From: Herbaspirillum sp. RV1423
GTDB taxonomy: Bacteria; Pseudomonadota; Gammaproteobacteria; Burkholderiales; Burkholderiaceae_D
Assembly: GCF_000577615.1 (NCBI RefSeq)
Contig: NZ_CBXX010000001.1
Coordinates: 62,001 to 126,000 of the forward strand
DNA: 64,000 nt
Direction: 5' to 3'
Shown here: in pieces, positions 8,388 to 16,292 of the stretch
How positions within the stretch are numbered: the stretch's first letter is position 1
Layout: every line of letters starts with the position of its first letter
Notes under the pieces: generated by a model
What the model was told of the DNA's origin: nothing
What the model saw: the letters and a program-made list of their open reading frames with translations, nothing else
Database searches by the model: none
Program-made: the position numbers and the translations under genes

Positions 8388-9071
8388 CTATATGTCCTGG
8401 AGTTGATGCTGAATCTTGAACAGTTCGTTATCGTTGCGTACGCCGAGCTTGCGGAAAGCCGACTGTTTCTGGCCGCTGATGGTTTTTACGCTGCGGGCGA
8501 ATTTTTCAGCGATTTGCGTCACGCTCATTCCCTCGAGGCAGCAGCGCAATACTTCGCGTTCGCGCGGCGAAAGTTCGGTATTGTCAGTCAGCGAGTCGCT
8601 TGCGGCAGACTCCTCTTCCTGATTGCTGTTGGATAGCATGGACGAAATTTCCGCCGCCATGAGGGGATTCAGATGTACGCGTCCGACGGCGACCGAACGC
8701 ACCGCGGCGATCAGCTCCGACAACTCCTGCCCTTTGCCGACGAATCCACGTGCGCCGGCGCGCATTGCCAATGCGACTGTCGCCGGATTGTAGTGGGACG
8801 ATGATACGAGGATTTTGCTGTCCGGGAAGCGCACCTTGAGCGCCCGTATCAAATTGAGACCATCAATGTCGCTGGCACCCAGCGAATAGTCGATCAACAA
8901 AATATCGGCAGGCAAAGCGCGCAAGGCTGCCATCATGTCCTTGCTGGTGGCAAAAGCGCCAACCACCTGAAAATCGGACTCCTCCGTCAAACGGGTGGCA
9001 AGTCCGTGTCGCACAACAGCATGGTCGTCCAACAGGGCAATCCGAATTGCTTTCGTTGCAGCCCATGTCAT
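8388..9071 (-). CDS. NarL/FixJ-family response regulator, RcsB-like
   Basis: 227 aa with a receiver domain (DD at 15-16, phospho-acceptor Asp61 in LLIDYSLG, Lys in GFVGKG) and a C-terminal LuxR/GerE helix-turn-helix (ELSPREREVLRCCLEGMSV... then VKTISGQKQSAFRKLGV). The last segment closely resembles RcsB, whose recognition helix reads IKTISSQKKSAMMKLGV, more than BvgA/FimZ. Two ATGs are possible; the second (9071) is 7 nt from an AAGGA ribosome site, and the first would add one Met. It is 10 bp from the REC-HPt gene and faces a fimbrial operon that carries RcsB-box-like palindromes; it is the obvious candidate regulator of those fimbriae. Confidence 0.85.
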   Translation of the reverse strand: MTWAATKAIRIALLDDHAVVRHGLATRLTEESDFQVVGAFATSKDMMAALRALPADILLIDYSLGASDIDGLNLIRALKVRFPDSKILVSSSHYNPATVALAMRAGARGFVGKGQELSELIAAVRSVAVGRVHLNPLMAAEISSMLSNSNQEEESAASDSLTDNTELSPREREVLRCCLEGMSVTQIAEKFARSVKTISGQKQSAFRKLGVRNDNELFKIQHQLQDI

Positions 9072-9229
9072 CATTGCATCCTTTCGCAGGCGATCATTAC
9101 GCAGCAAAAACACTGAACCACAGTAGGGATGGATTGCTTCGCCTGGATACGATCACGATGAAGTCGGCACACTCGACCAAACGAACTATGGCTGAGTGTA
9201 TCAAAAATAGTAAAACCACAATAGGCGAC

Positions 9230-10465
9230 TCAGGCATTGATGAGCCCACTATTAAACAATTGACTGGCGCCAACCTTGCTCAGAAACTCTTCCTGCTTCA
9301 TTGGTTCAGCAACGTATCCTTGTCCACGTACGCAACCCATTGCCGCGAGAATTTCCATTTGCCTGGCGTTCTCGATTCCTTCCGCAGTCACTTTGAGTTT
9401 GAGGCGTTCGGCGATGCCGATGATGGATTCGACAATGACGCGGCATTGAGGCTGGCGCAGGAACTGGCGCACGAAATGCCGATCGATGCGTATCTCCGTG
9501 AACGGCATTTGCGAGAGCAGCTTCATCGTCGAAATGCCGGAACCGAAGTCATCGATAGACAAGCCGAATCCGCGCAGACGCAAACGGTTGAGCGAAGCGG
9601 CCAGCTTCAGCGGCTGCTGCGGCGGTTCCTGCTCGGAAATGCCGACGGTGATCAGCGCCGGCGAAACGTGATGGCGCTGAATGCGCTCGTAGAGATAGTC
9701 GGCAATTTCAGGCGTTTCCAGCGTCAACGCGGAAGCCTTGACGCAAATGGGAATGCTGCATCCGATTTTTTCCAGCTTCTGTTGCGTTTTCAACACATGG
9801 TTGACCGTGCGGTAAAACAGCATGAGCCCGAGCCCCTGCTTTTCAATCAGGCTGATGAACTGGTTCGGCAGAAGATAGCTGAACTTGGGGTGGCTCCAGC
9901 GCACCATGGCATCGGCGCCGACGATAGCCTTGTTCTTCAATGAAATCTGGGGCTGGTACCACACCTCGAATTCGCTGGTGTCGCAGATCGCTCGCAGGAT
10001 ATCGTCGGAGAACGCACGTGTGGTTTTCCCGACTTTTTTTGATGCGGCATTCGAGTTCGCCACGGCCAGCGCCATGATCAGGGCGTTCTCCAGAAGCGCC
10101 GGGGTAAGTGGCTTGGAGATCGCCTCGACAAACGGAAATCCGGCTGAACGGGCCATCTGCAGATGCGACTCCAGGACGTCGTCCGCATGAACGCTCATCC
10201 ACACCAGCATCGGCAGCCCTTTTCCGCGCAAGTACGAAGTCTCATCCTGCGCCAACACGAACTGCGAACCATCCATATTGGGCATGCCGATATCGCAAAA
10301 AACCAGATCCGCCGGGCTCGCTGCCAGTATTTCCATCGCCTGCACGCCGTCGGCGGCATCGCGAACATTCGTACATCCTAATTCCATTAATTTTTCAACG
10401 ACAAATGCTCTTTGCAAAGGCTCATCCTCGACAACCAAAACGAATAAATCCGCTATTGTTCTCAT
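9230..10465 (-). CDS. REC-EAL response regulator with degenerate EAL site
   Basis: 411 aa. An N-terminal receiver (residues 7-125; acceptor Asp58 in FCDIGMPNMDG) is joined to an EAL domain (about 150-400), the RocR/PvrR architecture of c-di-GMP phosphodiesterases. Several catalytic residues are changed: the EAL motif reads D185-A-M, the metal-binding Asn is Lys243, the Glu of the ITES-like motif is Gly275 and the active-site Lys is Arg327. Asp305-Asp306 (IDDFGSG), Glu362 (AEGIE) and Gln382 remain. Loss of several metal ligands suggests little or no hydrolysis and a sensing or protein-binding role. The start has a GGAG ribosome site. It is transcribed divergently from the fimbrial genes. Confidence 0.85.
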   Translation of the reverse strand: MRTIADLFVLVVEDEPLQRAFVVEKLMELGCTNVRDAADGVQAMEILAASPADLVFCDIGMPNMDGSQFVLAQDETSYLRGKGLPMLVWMSVHADDVLESHLQMARSAGFPFVEAISKPLTPALLENALIMALAVANSNAASKKVGKTTRAFSDDILRAICDTSEFEVWYQPQISLKNKAIVGADAMVRWSHPKFSYLLPNQFISLIEKQGLGLMLFYRTVNHVLKTQQKLEKIGCSIPICVKASALTLETPEIADYLYERIQRHHVSPALITVGISEQEPPQQPLKLAASLNRLRLRGFGLSIDDFGSGISTMKLLSQMPFTEIRIDRHFVRQFLRQPQCRVIVESIIGIAERLKLKVTAEGIENARQMEILAAMGCVRGQGYVAEPMKQEEFLSKVGASQLFNSGLINA

Positions 10466-10555
10466 TTTCAACTCCGATTCGGCAACGCCGCCGCTGCGGC
10501 TCAACATCCATAAAATACGTGTTGAGATTGTGATCATCTTGCATGTTTACGTATA

Positions 10556-10569
10556 TGAGAATACTCTCA
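10556..10569. promoter_or_regulatory. RcsB-box-like dyad, copy 1
   Basis: TGAGAATACTCTCA, a 14-bp near-perfect dyad, lies in the divergent region between the REC-EAL gene and the first DUF1120 gene. It differs at one base from the centre of the 20-bp palindrome at 12179-12198 and resembles the enterobacterial RcsB/RcsAB box (TAAGAATATTCCTA). It is the candidate operator of the RcsB-like regulator. Confidence 0.5.
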
Positions 10570-10723
10570 ATTGCCGTCAGGTTATTTTCTGGCAGAGCAC
10601 TGAAAAATGACGAGCACGAGACAAACAAAAGAATATTTTCCCGTGTTTGTTATGTTTTTATTGGATAAGAACAGCGCCGCCATTATCCTGACATCATTCA
10701 GTGAAATGCATCGCGAGGAAAGC

Positions 10724-11386
10724 ATGAAATGGGACGTTCTATTGACATTGCTGATACGCAGCGCGACGACTTTAGTCCTGAGCGCAATGTCCGAAGTCCA
10801 TGCGACGGAATTGCGCGTCATTGGCACCATCGTTCCCGATGCCTGCTTGCCGGCTTTCTCCGACCAAGGAGTGGTGGATTACGGCCCGGTGTCATCTGCC
10901 GAGCATGGCGTCGTCAAGATCCTCGCCAAGAAATCCGTTGCTCTTTCCGTTTCATGCGCACTGCCGTCGCGCGTCGCCATCCGGCTGATCGACAATCGCG
11001 ATAGCGCCGACATACCGCAAATGCAAGCGGTTTCGGCGCGCCATCGCAACAAGAAACATCTCTTCGGACTTGGAACGCAAACCGGCCGCAATGCCGGCGG
11101 CTATATCATCTCGTTCGAATCTGCACACCCGGCGTTGCCGCCGCCGCTCCTGATGGAATCGGCGTCCAATATCAACGCCACCCGCTGGACGCTGACAAGC
11201 GACAACGCCTTGCGCAAAAATGTCCTCTACAGTTGGGACGCCGAACATAAGATCCACCCCGGCGGCACGCTGGAGTTCCAGGCCACGCTGGGCATACAGG
11301 CAGTCATCGACAGTTCCGACAATACCCAGGTAAAAGACGGTTCTCAGCTCGATGGATCCATCACTTTCGAATTGCTGTATCTCTGA
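10724..11386 (+). CDS. DUF1120 fimbrial-type secreted protein 1
   Basis: 220 aa. A signal sequence (hydrophobic core about residues 5-25, ending near VHATE) precedes a DUF1120 domain marked by the LRVIGTIVPDACLPAFSDQGVVDYGPV start, a second Cys in LSVSCALPS, the IRLIDNRDS strand and the C-terminal LDGSITFELLYL. DUF1120 proteins are encoded in chaperone-usher operons and look like pilin-type subunits, but their place in the fibre is not established. The chosen ATG has a GAGGAA ribosome site; the frame extends upstream without a signal peptide and is not preferred. It is followed 57 bp later by a paralogue. Confidence 0.75.
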   Translation: MKWDVLLTLLIRSATTLVLSAMSEVHATELRVIGTIVPDACLPAFSDQGVVDYGPVSSAEHGVVKILAKKSVALSVSCALPSRVAIRLIDNRDSADIPQMQAVSARHRNKKHLFGLGTQTGRNAGGYIISFESAHPALPPPLLMESASNINATRWTLTSDNALRKNVLYSWDAEHKIHPGGTLEFQATLGIQAVIDSSDNTQVKDGSQLDGSITFELLYL

Positions 11387-11443
11387 ACCGATCCTTGCCG
11401 CTCACGACAATTCCGGCATGGACAAAAACGATGAGGAACACTG

Positions 11444-12124
11444 GTGAAAAAGACCATTCTGGCGACAGCGGCTGCCGCAATTGAACTCTCACTGGCCGTA
11501 TTGCCTGCGACCGCAATGGCGTCCTCCATGGTGGAGATGCAAGTCGTCAGCGTCATTACTCCTGCGGCCTGTACGCCGATGCTGTCGGGCGGCGGCGTAG
11601 CGGATTACGGCGTCATCCCGGCCCGCGCGCTGACACCCGGAGCCGTCACGCCGTTACCGGCAAAATCCCTGTCTTTCACGATCAGTTGCGATGCCGCCGC
11701 CAAAGTCAGCGTGAGAGCCATCGACAATCGCACCAGTTCCGTCGTCGCCGGTATCGTTGCTGCCGGTTCGGGCGACAGCACGCTCAACGACAGCTTCAAT
11801 TTCGGCCTCGGCACCGCTGTCGGCAAAAGCATCGGCGGTTATTCCATCGTCTTTCAGCCCTCGACCTATACCGGCGACTACCAGCCGGCACAACTGCTGT
11901 ATTCCACCGACAACGGCATCACCTGGCAGCAATCCGCCGGCGGGCATGTTGCAAAGAACCGCAGTTTCGGTTGGGGCATGTCGGGCGGGAACAATGTGGC
12001 ATCGTTGCGCAACATTTCCGGCACCGTCACGGTCCAGCCATACATCAACAAGCCGGAAAATCTTTCCTTGTCGCAAGAGGTCTTGCTGGACGGTTCCGCC
12101 ACTCTGGAATTGTCCTATCTTTAA
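11444..12124 (+). CDS. DUF1120 fimbrial-type secreted protein 2
   Basis: 226 aa starting at GTG with a GAGGA ribosome site 6-7 nt upstream. Signal peptide (MKKTILATAAAAIELSLAVL..., cut near AMASS) followed by a DUF1120 domain with the two-Cys pattern (ITPAACTPMLSGGGVADYG and FTISCDAAAK), the VRAIDNRTSS strand and the terminal DGSATLELSYL, which resembles a donor-strand-accepting pilin end. It is clearly paralogous to the preceding gene, though divergent, suggesting duplication and specialisation (for example main and minor subunit). It ends 137 bp before the chaperone gene, with the strongest palindrome of the locus between them. Confidence 0.78.
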   Translation: MKKTILATAAAAIELSLAVLPATAMASSMVEMQVVSVITPAACTPMLSGGGVADYGVIPARALTPGAVTPLPAKSLSFTISCDAAAKVSVRAIDNRTSSVVAGIVAAGSGDSTLNDSFNFGLGTAVGKSIGGYSIVFQPSTYTGDYQPAQLLYSTDNGITWQQSAGGHVAKNRSFGWGMSGGNNVASLRNISGTVTVQPYINKPENLSLSQEVLLDGSATLELSYL

Positions 12125-12178
12125 GAGTCGCGCCGCCGCTGTTTTGCCTCCTTATTCGACGTTTTGAAAAGCGCCATG

Positions 12179-12198
12179 TTTTGAGAATATTCTCAAAA
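12179..12198. promoter_or_regulatory. RcsB-box-like 20-bp perfect palindrome, copy 2
   Basis: TTTTGAGAATATTCTCAAAA is a perfect 20-bp palindrome located 63 bp before the chaperone start codon. Its core TGAGAATATTCTCA matches the copy at 10556-10569 at 13 of 14 bases. Its position suggests a second transcription start or control point for the chaperone-usher part of the operon. No T run follows, so it does not read as a terminator. Confidence 0.6.
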
Positions 12199-12261
12199 TA
12201 CACTTGCAGCGATTTTTCATAGGATCTGGGCGGATTAAACTCACAATGTCGGGAGGTCAAA

Positions 12262-12975
12262 ATGCGTGCTAAATCAGGGAATCCAGTCTCGCTTGTTGTC
12301 TCAGCTTTTCTTTCCAGCCTTTTTCTTGTCAACGCGGCCCATGGCAGCGGCATGTTGCCGGAAACTTCGGTTGTCATCGTCAACGAAGCCGACGGCGAAG
12401 CCAGCATGAATGTGAAGAATACCGACGCCGCCGCCACCCTGCTCTACACTTCGATCCAGAACCTGCCCGAAGACAAGGAAAACCTGCTGGTCGTGACGCC
12501 ACCCGTAGCGCGCGTCGAACCAGACGAAACCCAGTTGGTGCGCTTCATCCTGCAAACCAAGGAACCACTCAAGACCCAGCGTCTCAAACGCGTCATCTTT
12601 GAAGGCATTCCGCAGCAATCGAAAGACGGCGGCGTCAAGGTGACGATGAATGTCCGCCAGAATCTGCCGGTCATCATTCATCCGAAGAACCTCGCCATCA
12701 ATCGCGAACCTTGGAAATTGCTGAACTGGTCGCTGCAAGGCGACAAACTGGTGGCAAAGAACGACAGCGCTTACGTGGTGCGTCTGGCGCAGACCGTGAC
12801 GCTGTTGCCCAACCAGATGGAAGTCGATCTCGGCAAGACCTATTTCCTGCCTGGTGAAGTCATCGCCGTGCCGGTCCCGGCCGGCCGCGCGGCGGCATCG
12901 ACGACAGTGAGGCTGGCGCCCGCGACCGTATACGGCTTCTCGGTGGATAATTTTGATGCGCCGCTGAACAAATAA
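12262..12975 (+). CDS. Periplasmic fimbrial chaperone (PapD/FimC family)
   Basis: 237 aa. Signal peptide to about residue 28 (AAHGSGML), then two immunoglobulin-like domains. Visible features are the N-terminal edge strand (ETSVVIVNEADGEASMNVKN), the proline-rich segment with VVTPPVARVEPDETQLVRFI typical of the F1-G1 region, and the C-terminal domain with LAPATVYGFSVDNF. It should complete pilin folding by donor-strand complementation and deliver subunits to the adjacent usher. The ATG has a clear GGGAGG ribosome site. The usher gene starts 33 bp downstream. Confidence 0.88.
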   Translation: MRAKSGNPVSLVVSAFLSSLFLVNAAHGSGMLPETSVVIVNEADGEASMNVKNTDAAATLLYTSIQNLPEDKENLLVVTPPVARVEPDETQLVRFILQTKEPLKTQRLKRVIFEGIPQQSKDGGVKVTMNVRQNLPVIIHPKNLAINREPWKLLNWSLQGDKLVAKNDSAYVVRLAQTVTLLPNQMEVDLGKTYFLPGEVIAVPVPAGRAAASTTVRLAPATVYGFSVDNFDAPLNK

Positions 12976-13008
12976 GCTTCCGTTTCAGCTACCCGCGCCG
13001 CAGGGAAA

Positions 13009-15600
13009 ATGAATAACAAAACCAACGGGAAACGCGCGACTGCCGTCGCTTTCCCGCGGACATGCATGATTGTGCTGTCCGGCTTGGCGGGGATGGTTGC
13101 ACTGCCCTCGCGTGCAGCCGACACCAGCGGTTTCGATCTGAACATGCTGAAAGAACGCGGCATCGATCCGCAACTCGCCGAATACTTCCGCGAAGCCGCG
13201 CGTTTCCGTCCCGGCACACAGATAGTCACGCTGTTCGTCAATGGCGCCAAACGCGGCCGCGTCGATGCGCGCTTTAATGCCAAAGGCGAACTTTGCTTCG
13301 ACAGGGAACTGCTCGACAAAGGTGGACTCATCGTCCCATCCCAACTGAGCAAAACCGAGAAGCCGGCGACATCCGGCAATTCTGGCAATTCTGGCAATTC
13401 CGGCGCTTCGGCGGCAAAGCCGGTCGCTGCATGTTATGACTACAAAGAGGCATACCCGCAAACGCAGATCGAATTGCGCCCGGGCAAAGAAGAAGTTTCG
13501 CTCATCGTGCCCACGACGGCGCTGCGCCCGACGGAAGACGACTTCGCCGGTTACAGCAGCGGCGGCACCGCAGCGCTGCTCAACTATGACCTGATCGGCG
13601 TCAACAACAAGTACGCAGGCAGCAGCAGCCGCTTTATGTCGGCCAATGCCGAGCTGGGATTCAACTTCCGCGACTGGATCGTGCGCAGCCGCGAAGTGTA
13701 CACGGCGCAAGACAACAATTCACAACGCCAGCACGTCTATGCCTACGCCCAGCACACACTGATGGATTACAAGTCCATCTTCCAGGCCGGCCAGATCAAC
13801 ATTGCCAATTCAGCGGTATCCGGAGGAGCAATCACCGGCGCCCAGATCATTCCCGAAACCGCCCTGATGAGCCTGAACCGCAACAATGTGATGGTTGAAG
13901 GCATCGTCCAGTCGCAAGCGCGCGTGGAAGTGCGCCAGGCCGGCGCGCTGATTTACACGACCATTGTGCCGACCGGGCCATTCGCCTTGTCCGACCTGCC
14001 GCTGCTCAATAGCGGCAGCGATCTCGAAGTCACGATCGTCGAGGCCAATGGCGCGCAACGCCGCTTCATCGTTCCGGCCGCGTCGCTGCATAGTGGCTCC
14101 TTGGGAAGCCAGCGCGGCTATTCGTTCGCCATCGGCCGGCAGCGCAGCCTGGGCAGCAGCAACGCGCGTCAGCCTTGGATCATCACCGGCTCAGGCGGCT
14201 GGAAAGTCGGTAAGGAAAGCAATGTCAACGCCGGCCTGATGGCTGCCACCTCCTATCAGGCCGCGGCCTGGGGCATGGACACGAGCGTGCTGAACAACAC
14301 CAGCATCAGCCTGCAACAGCGCCTGTCCAACGCCACCAACGAAGGCGTGCACGGCACGCAAATCAGCCTGTCGAGTAGCAGCCTGCTGGGCGCGTCGATC
14401 TCCGGCAGTTTTTCCGCAACCCAACAGACTCTCGGCTATCGCGACCTGGCCGACACCACGGTGGACACGTCGGTCAATTCGACAGAAATGGAGCGCAACC
14501 GTTATCGAGGCCAGTACACGACGTCGGTGAACTGGAGCAGCATGACCCTGGGTGCGTTCAACCTGTCGTATTCCCGGTCGTCGCTGTTTAGCGGCGTCAC
14601 CACTCAGCGCCTGACCGGCGCATGGGGCCAGACGTTTTCGTTCGGCACGGTCTCATTCAACATAGAACACAATCTTGGCAACAACAGCAATACTGATAGC
14701 AATACCAACGGCAACAGCATCAATTCCCTGCCTGCCAACATCTTCTATCTCACGCTGAGCATCCCGCTGGGATCGCGCAGCATACGCACTTACGTCAACA
14801 ACAGCAGCGGTTATAAACGCCTGGGGGCGTCTTACAACGAGACAGTCAACGAATACGCCAATTACACCATGTCCGCAGAGCGCAATGCGCAAAGCCAGGA
14901 AACCGATCTGTCTGCCCAGGCCTCCCTGTTGCCGCGCTATGCCCAGGTCAATCTCGGCTACGCGCGCGCCGGCTCCGGCGCTACCTCCTACAATGGCGGC
15001 ATACGTGGCGGCATGGTGTTGCACCAGAACGGCCTGACGCTATCGCCTTATCCGGTGCAGGACACTTTTGGCATCCTGTCCGTGGGCGACGAATCCGGGA
15101 TCCGCGTGAGCACACCCTACGGCCCGGTCTGGACCGATCCCTGGGGACAGGCGGTCATTTCGCAAATGGCGCCCTACACCAGCAGCCGGCTTGAGATCGC
15201 CACCAAGAGCCTGCCGCGCAATGTCGATATCAAAAATGGCTACAAAATCGTTGAGCCGGGACGCGGCTCCGTCAATTTCGTCACCTTCGATACCATCAAG
15301 GTGCGCCGCATTCTGCTCAACGCCAAGGGAGCCAATGGCGAGCCGCTGCCAAAGGGCGCCTTCGTGCTGGACGACGACAGCCAGTTCGTCACCACGGTCG
15401 TCGACGATGGCCAGATATTTCTCATCAATGGCGTGCCCAATTCCAAGCTGCACGTCTCGCTGCCCGACGGCAATCAATGCACCTTACAATATGAGCTGCC
15501 GGCCAAGGCAGATCCGGAAAAGTTCTTTGAAACCTCGGAGGCCCGTTGCGGTCCTTCTCTGCATGCCCATATGGAAGGTCCGCCTTATGCTCACTCCTGA
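13009..15600 (+). CDS. Outer-membrane fimbrial usher (FimD/PapC family)
   Basis: 863 aa. Cleavable signal (to about LPSRAAD), an N-terminal chaperone-binding domain (FDLNMLKERGIDPQLAEYF...), a large beta-barrel with plug (IPTGPFALSDLPLLNSGSDLEV-type region, PQAGALIYTTIV), and C-terminal domains ending with the Cys pair in NQCTLQYELPAK and EARCGP. It forms the secretion pore for the fibre. Length is normal for the family. A run of three in-frame 9-bp repeats encodes SGN x3 near residue 122. The stop overlaps the start of the next gene by 14 bp, implying translational coupling. Confidence 0.9.
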   Translation: MNNKTNGKRATAVAFPRTCMIVLSGLAGMVALPSRAADTSGFDLNMLKERGIDPQLAEYFREAARFRPGTQIVTLFVNGAKRGRVDARFNAKGELCFDRELLDKGGLIVPSQLSKTEKPATSGNSGNSGNSGASAAKPVAACYDYKEAYPQTQIELRPGKEEVSLIVPTTALRPTEDDFAGYSSGGTAALLNYDLIGVNNKYAGSSSRFMSANAELGFNFRDWIVRSREVYTAQDNNSQRQHVYAYAQHTLMDYKSIFQAGQINIANSAVSGGAITGAQIIPETALMSLNRNNVMVEGIVQSQARVEVRQAGALIYTTIVPTGPFALSDLPLLNSGSDLEVTIVEANGAQRRFIVPAASLHSGSLGSQRGYSFAIGRQRSLGSSNARQPWIITGSGGWKVGKESNVNAGLMAATSYQAAAWGMDTSVLNNTSISLQQRLSNATNEGVHGTQISLSSSSLLGASISGSFSATQQTLGYRDLADTTVDTSVNSTEMERNRYRGQYTTSVNWSSMTLGAFNLSYSRSSLFSGVTTQRLTGAWGQTFSFGTVSFNIEHNLGNNSNTDSNTNGNSINSLPANIFYLTLSIPLGSRSIRTYVNNSSGYKRLGASYNETVNEYANYTMSAERNAQSQETDLSAQASLLPRYAQVNLGYARAGSGATSYNGGIRGGMVLHQNGLTLSPYPVQDTFGILSVGDESGIRVSTPYGPVWTDPWGQAVISQMAPYTSSRLEIATKSLPRNVDIKNGYKIVEPGRGSVNFVTFDTIKVRRILLNAKGANGEPLPKGAFVLDDDSQFVTTVVDDGQIFLINGVPNSKLHVSLPDGNQCTLQYELPAKADPEKFFETSEARCGPSLHAHMEGPPYAHS
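13372..13398 (+). repeat. Three 9-bp in-frame repeats inside the usher gene
   Basis: TCYGGCAAT is repeated three times in tandem, encoding Ser-Gly-Asn three times followed by Ser-Gly-Ala. Because the unit is a multiple of three, slippage would lengthen or shorten a flexible linker without shifting frame. Confidence 0.8.
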
Positions 15601-16177
15601 ATTTCCTGTCCGGCGCAACAAACTGGCGATCACACTTGGCATCCTGGTTGCGGTGCTGCTGCCGCATGCCGCAATCGCCGCCCCCGACGACAATTGCCAG
15701 ATGCAGATCAGTAATACCGTCATCGATTACGGCAAGGTGACGCGTGCGGAGCTGCTTGAGCGTCAGGTCTCCCCCACCGCCTTCGCGCTCGGCAAACAAA
15801 GCATGACGCTGTCGGCAACTTGCCGCCAGCCGACCTTGATGACGCTCTATTTCCGCGGCGCTGCAGGCGACGCCAACAATTTCCGTTTCGGCAACGGCGG
15901 CAGTTTCACACTGAGCTTGTCGACCGCGCAAGTCGACGGCAGGCGCGTCAAACTGGGCAACGTCAACGCCACCGGGCAGCAGCCGGACAACATGGCCGAC
16001 ACCGCCGTGCTCGCGCCGGGCATTGGCGTCGTACCTGTGGTCGATGAGCGCACCGTCAAAGGCACAAATTTTTCCGTTCAGGTGGAAATCGACACCAGGG
16101 TCTCCGGCACCGCCAGTCGCGTGACCGATCAGACTGTGTGGCGCGGCAGCGGGAGTTTTGAACTGGTGGAGAACTAA
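15587..16177 (+). CDS. Small secreted fimbrial subunit, probable tip or adaptor
   Basis: 196 aa from an ATG that overlaps the usher stop by 14 bp. Hydrophobic signal (LAITLGILVAVLLPHAAIAA), then a mature part starting APDDNCQMQISNTVIDYGKV with a second Cys in LSATCRQPTL and a C-terminal beta strand GSGSFELVEN, all typical of fimbrial subunit folds. It lacks the full DUF1120 signature but shares the NTVIDYG opening with the upstream pair. As the last gene of the chaperone-usher block it could be a tip adhesin or assembly initiator, but it is too short to hold a separate lectin domain. Confidence 0.7.
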   Translation: MLTPEFPVRRNKLAITLGILVAVLLPHAAIAAPDDNCQMQISNTVIDYGKVTRAELLERQVSPTAFALGKQSMTLSATCRQPTLMTLYFRGAAGDANNFRFGNGGSFTLSLSTAQVDGRRVKLGNVNATGQQPDNMADTAVLAPGIGVVPVVDERTVKGTNFSVQVEIDTRVSGTASRVTDQTVWRGSGSFELVEN

Positions 16178-16292
16178 GCAACCGTCGTTGACAGCATTTT
16201 GTCAGCAAAGACTGTCTGCTTTTACACTTTATTACAGCGGCCCCGGACGAGGATGCCATACTTCATGCATCTTTCTTTCACCCTGAAACGTC

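Noticed and set aside
12179-12198. 20-bp palindrome as an intrinsic terminator after the DUF1120 pair
   Set aside because: The AT-rich stem has no loop or following T run and recurs in operator-like form at 10556; an operator is the better reading.
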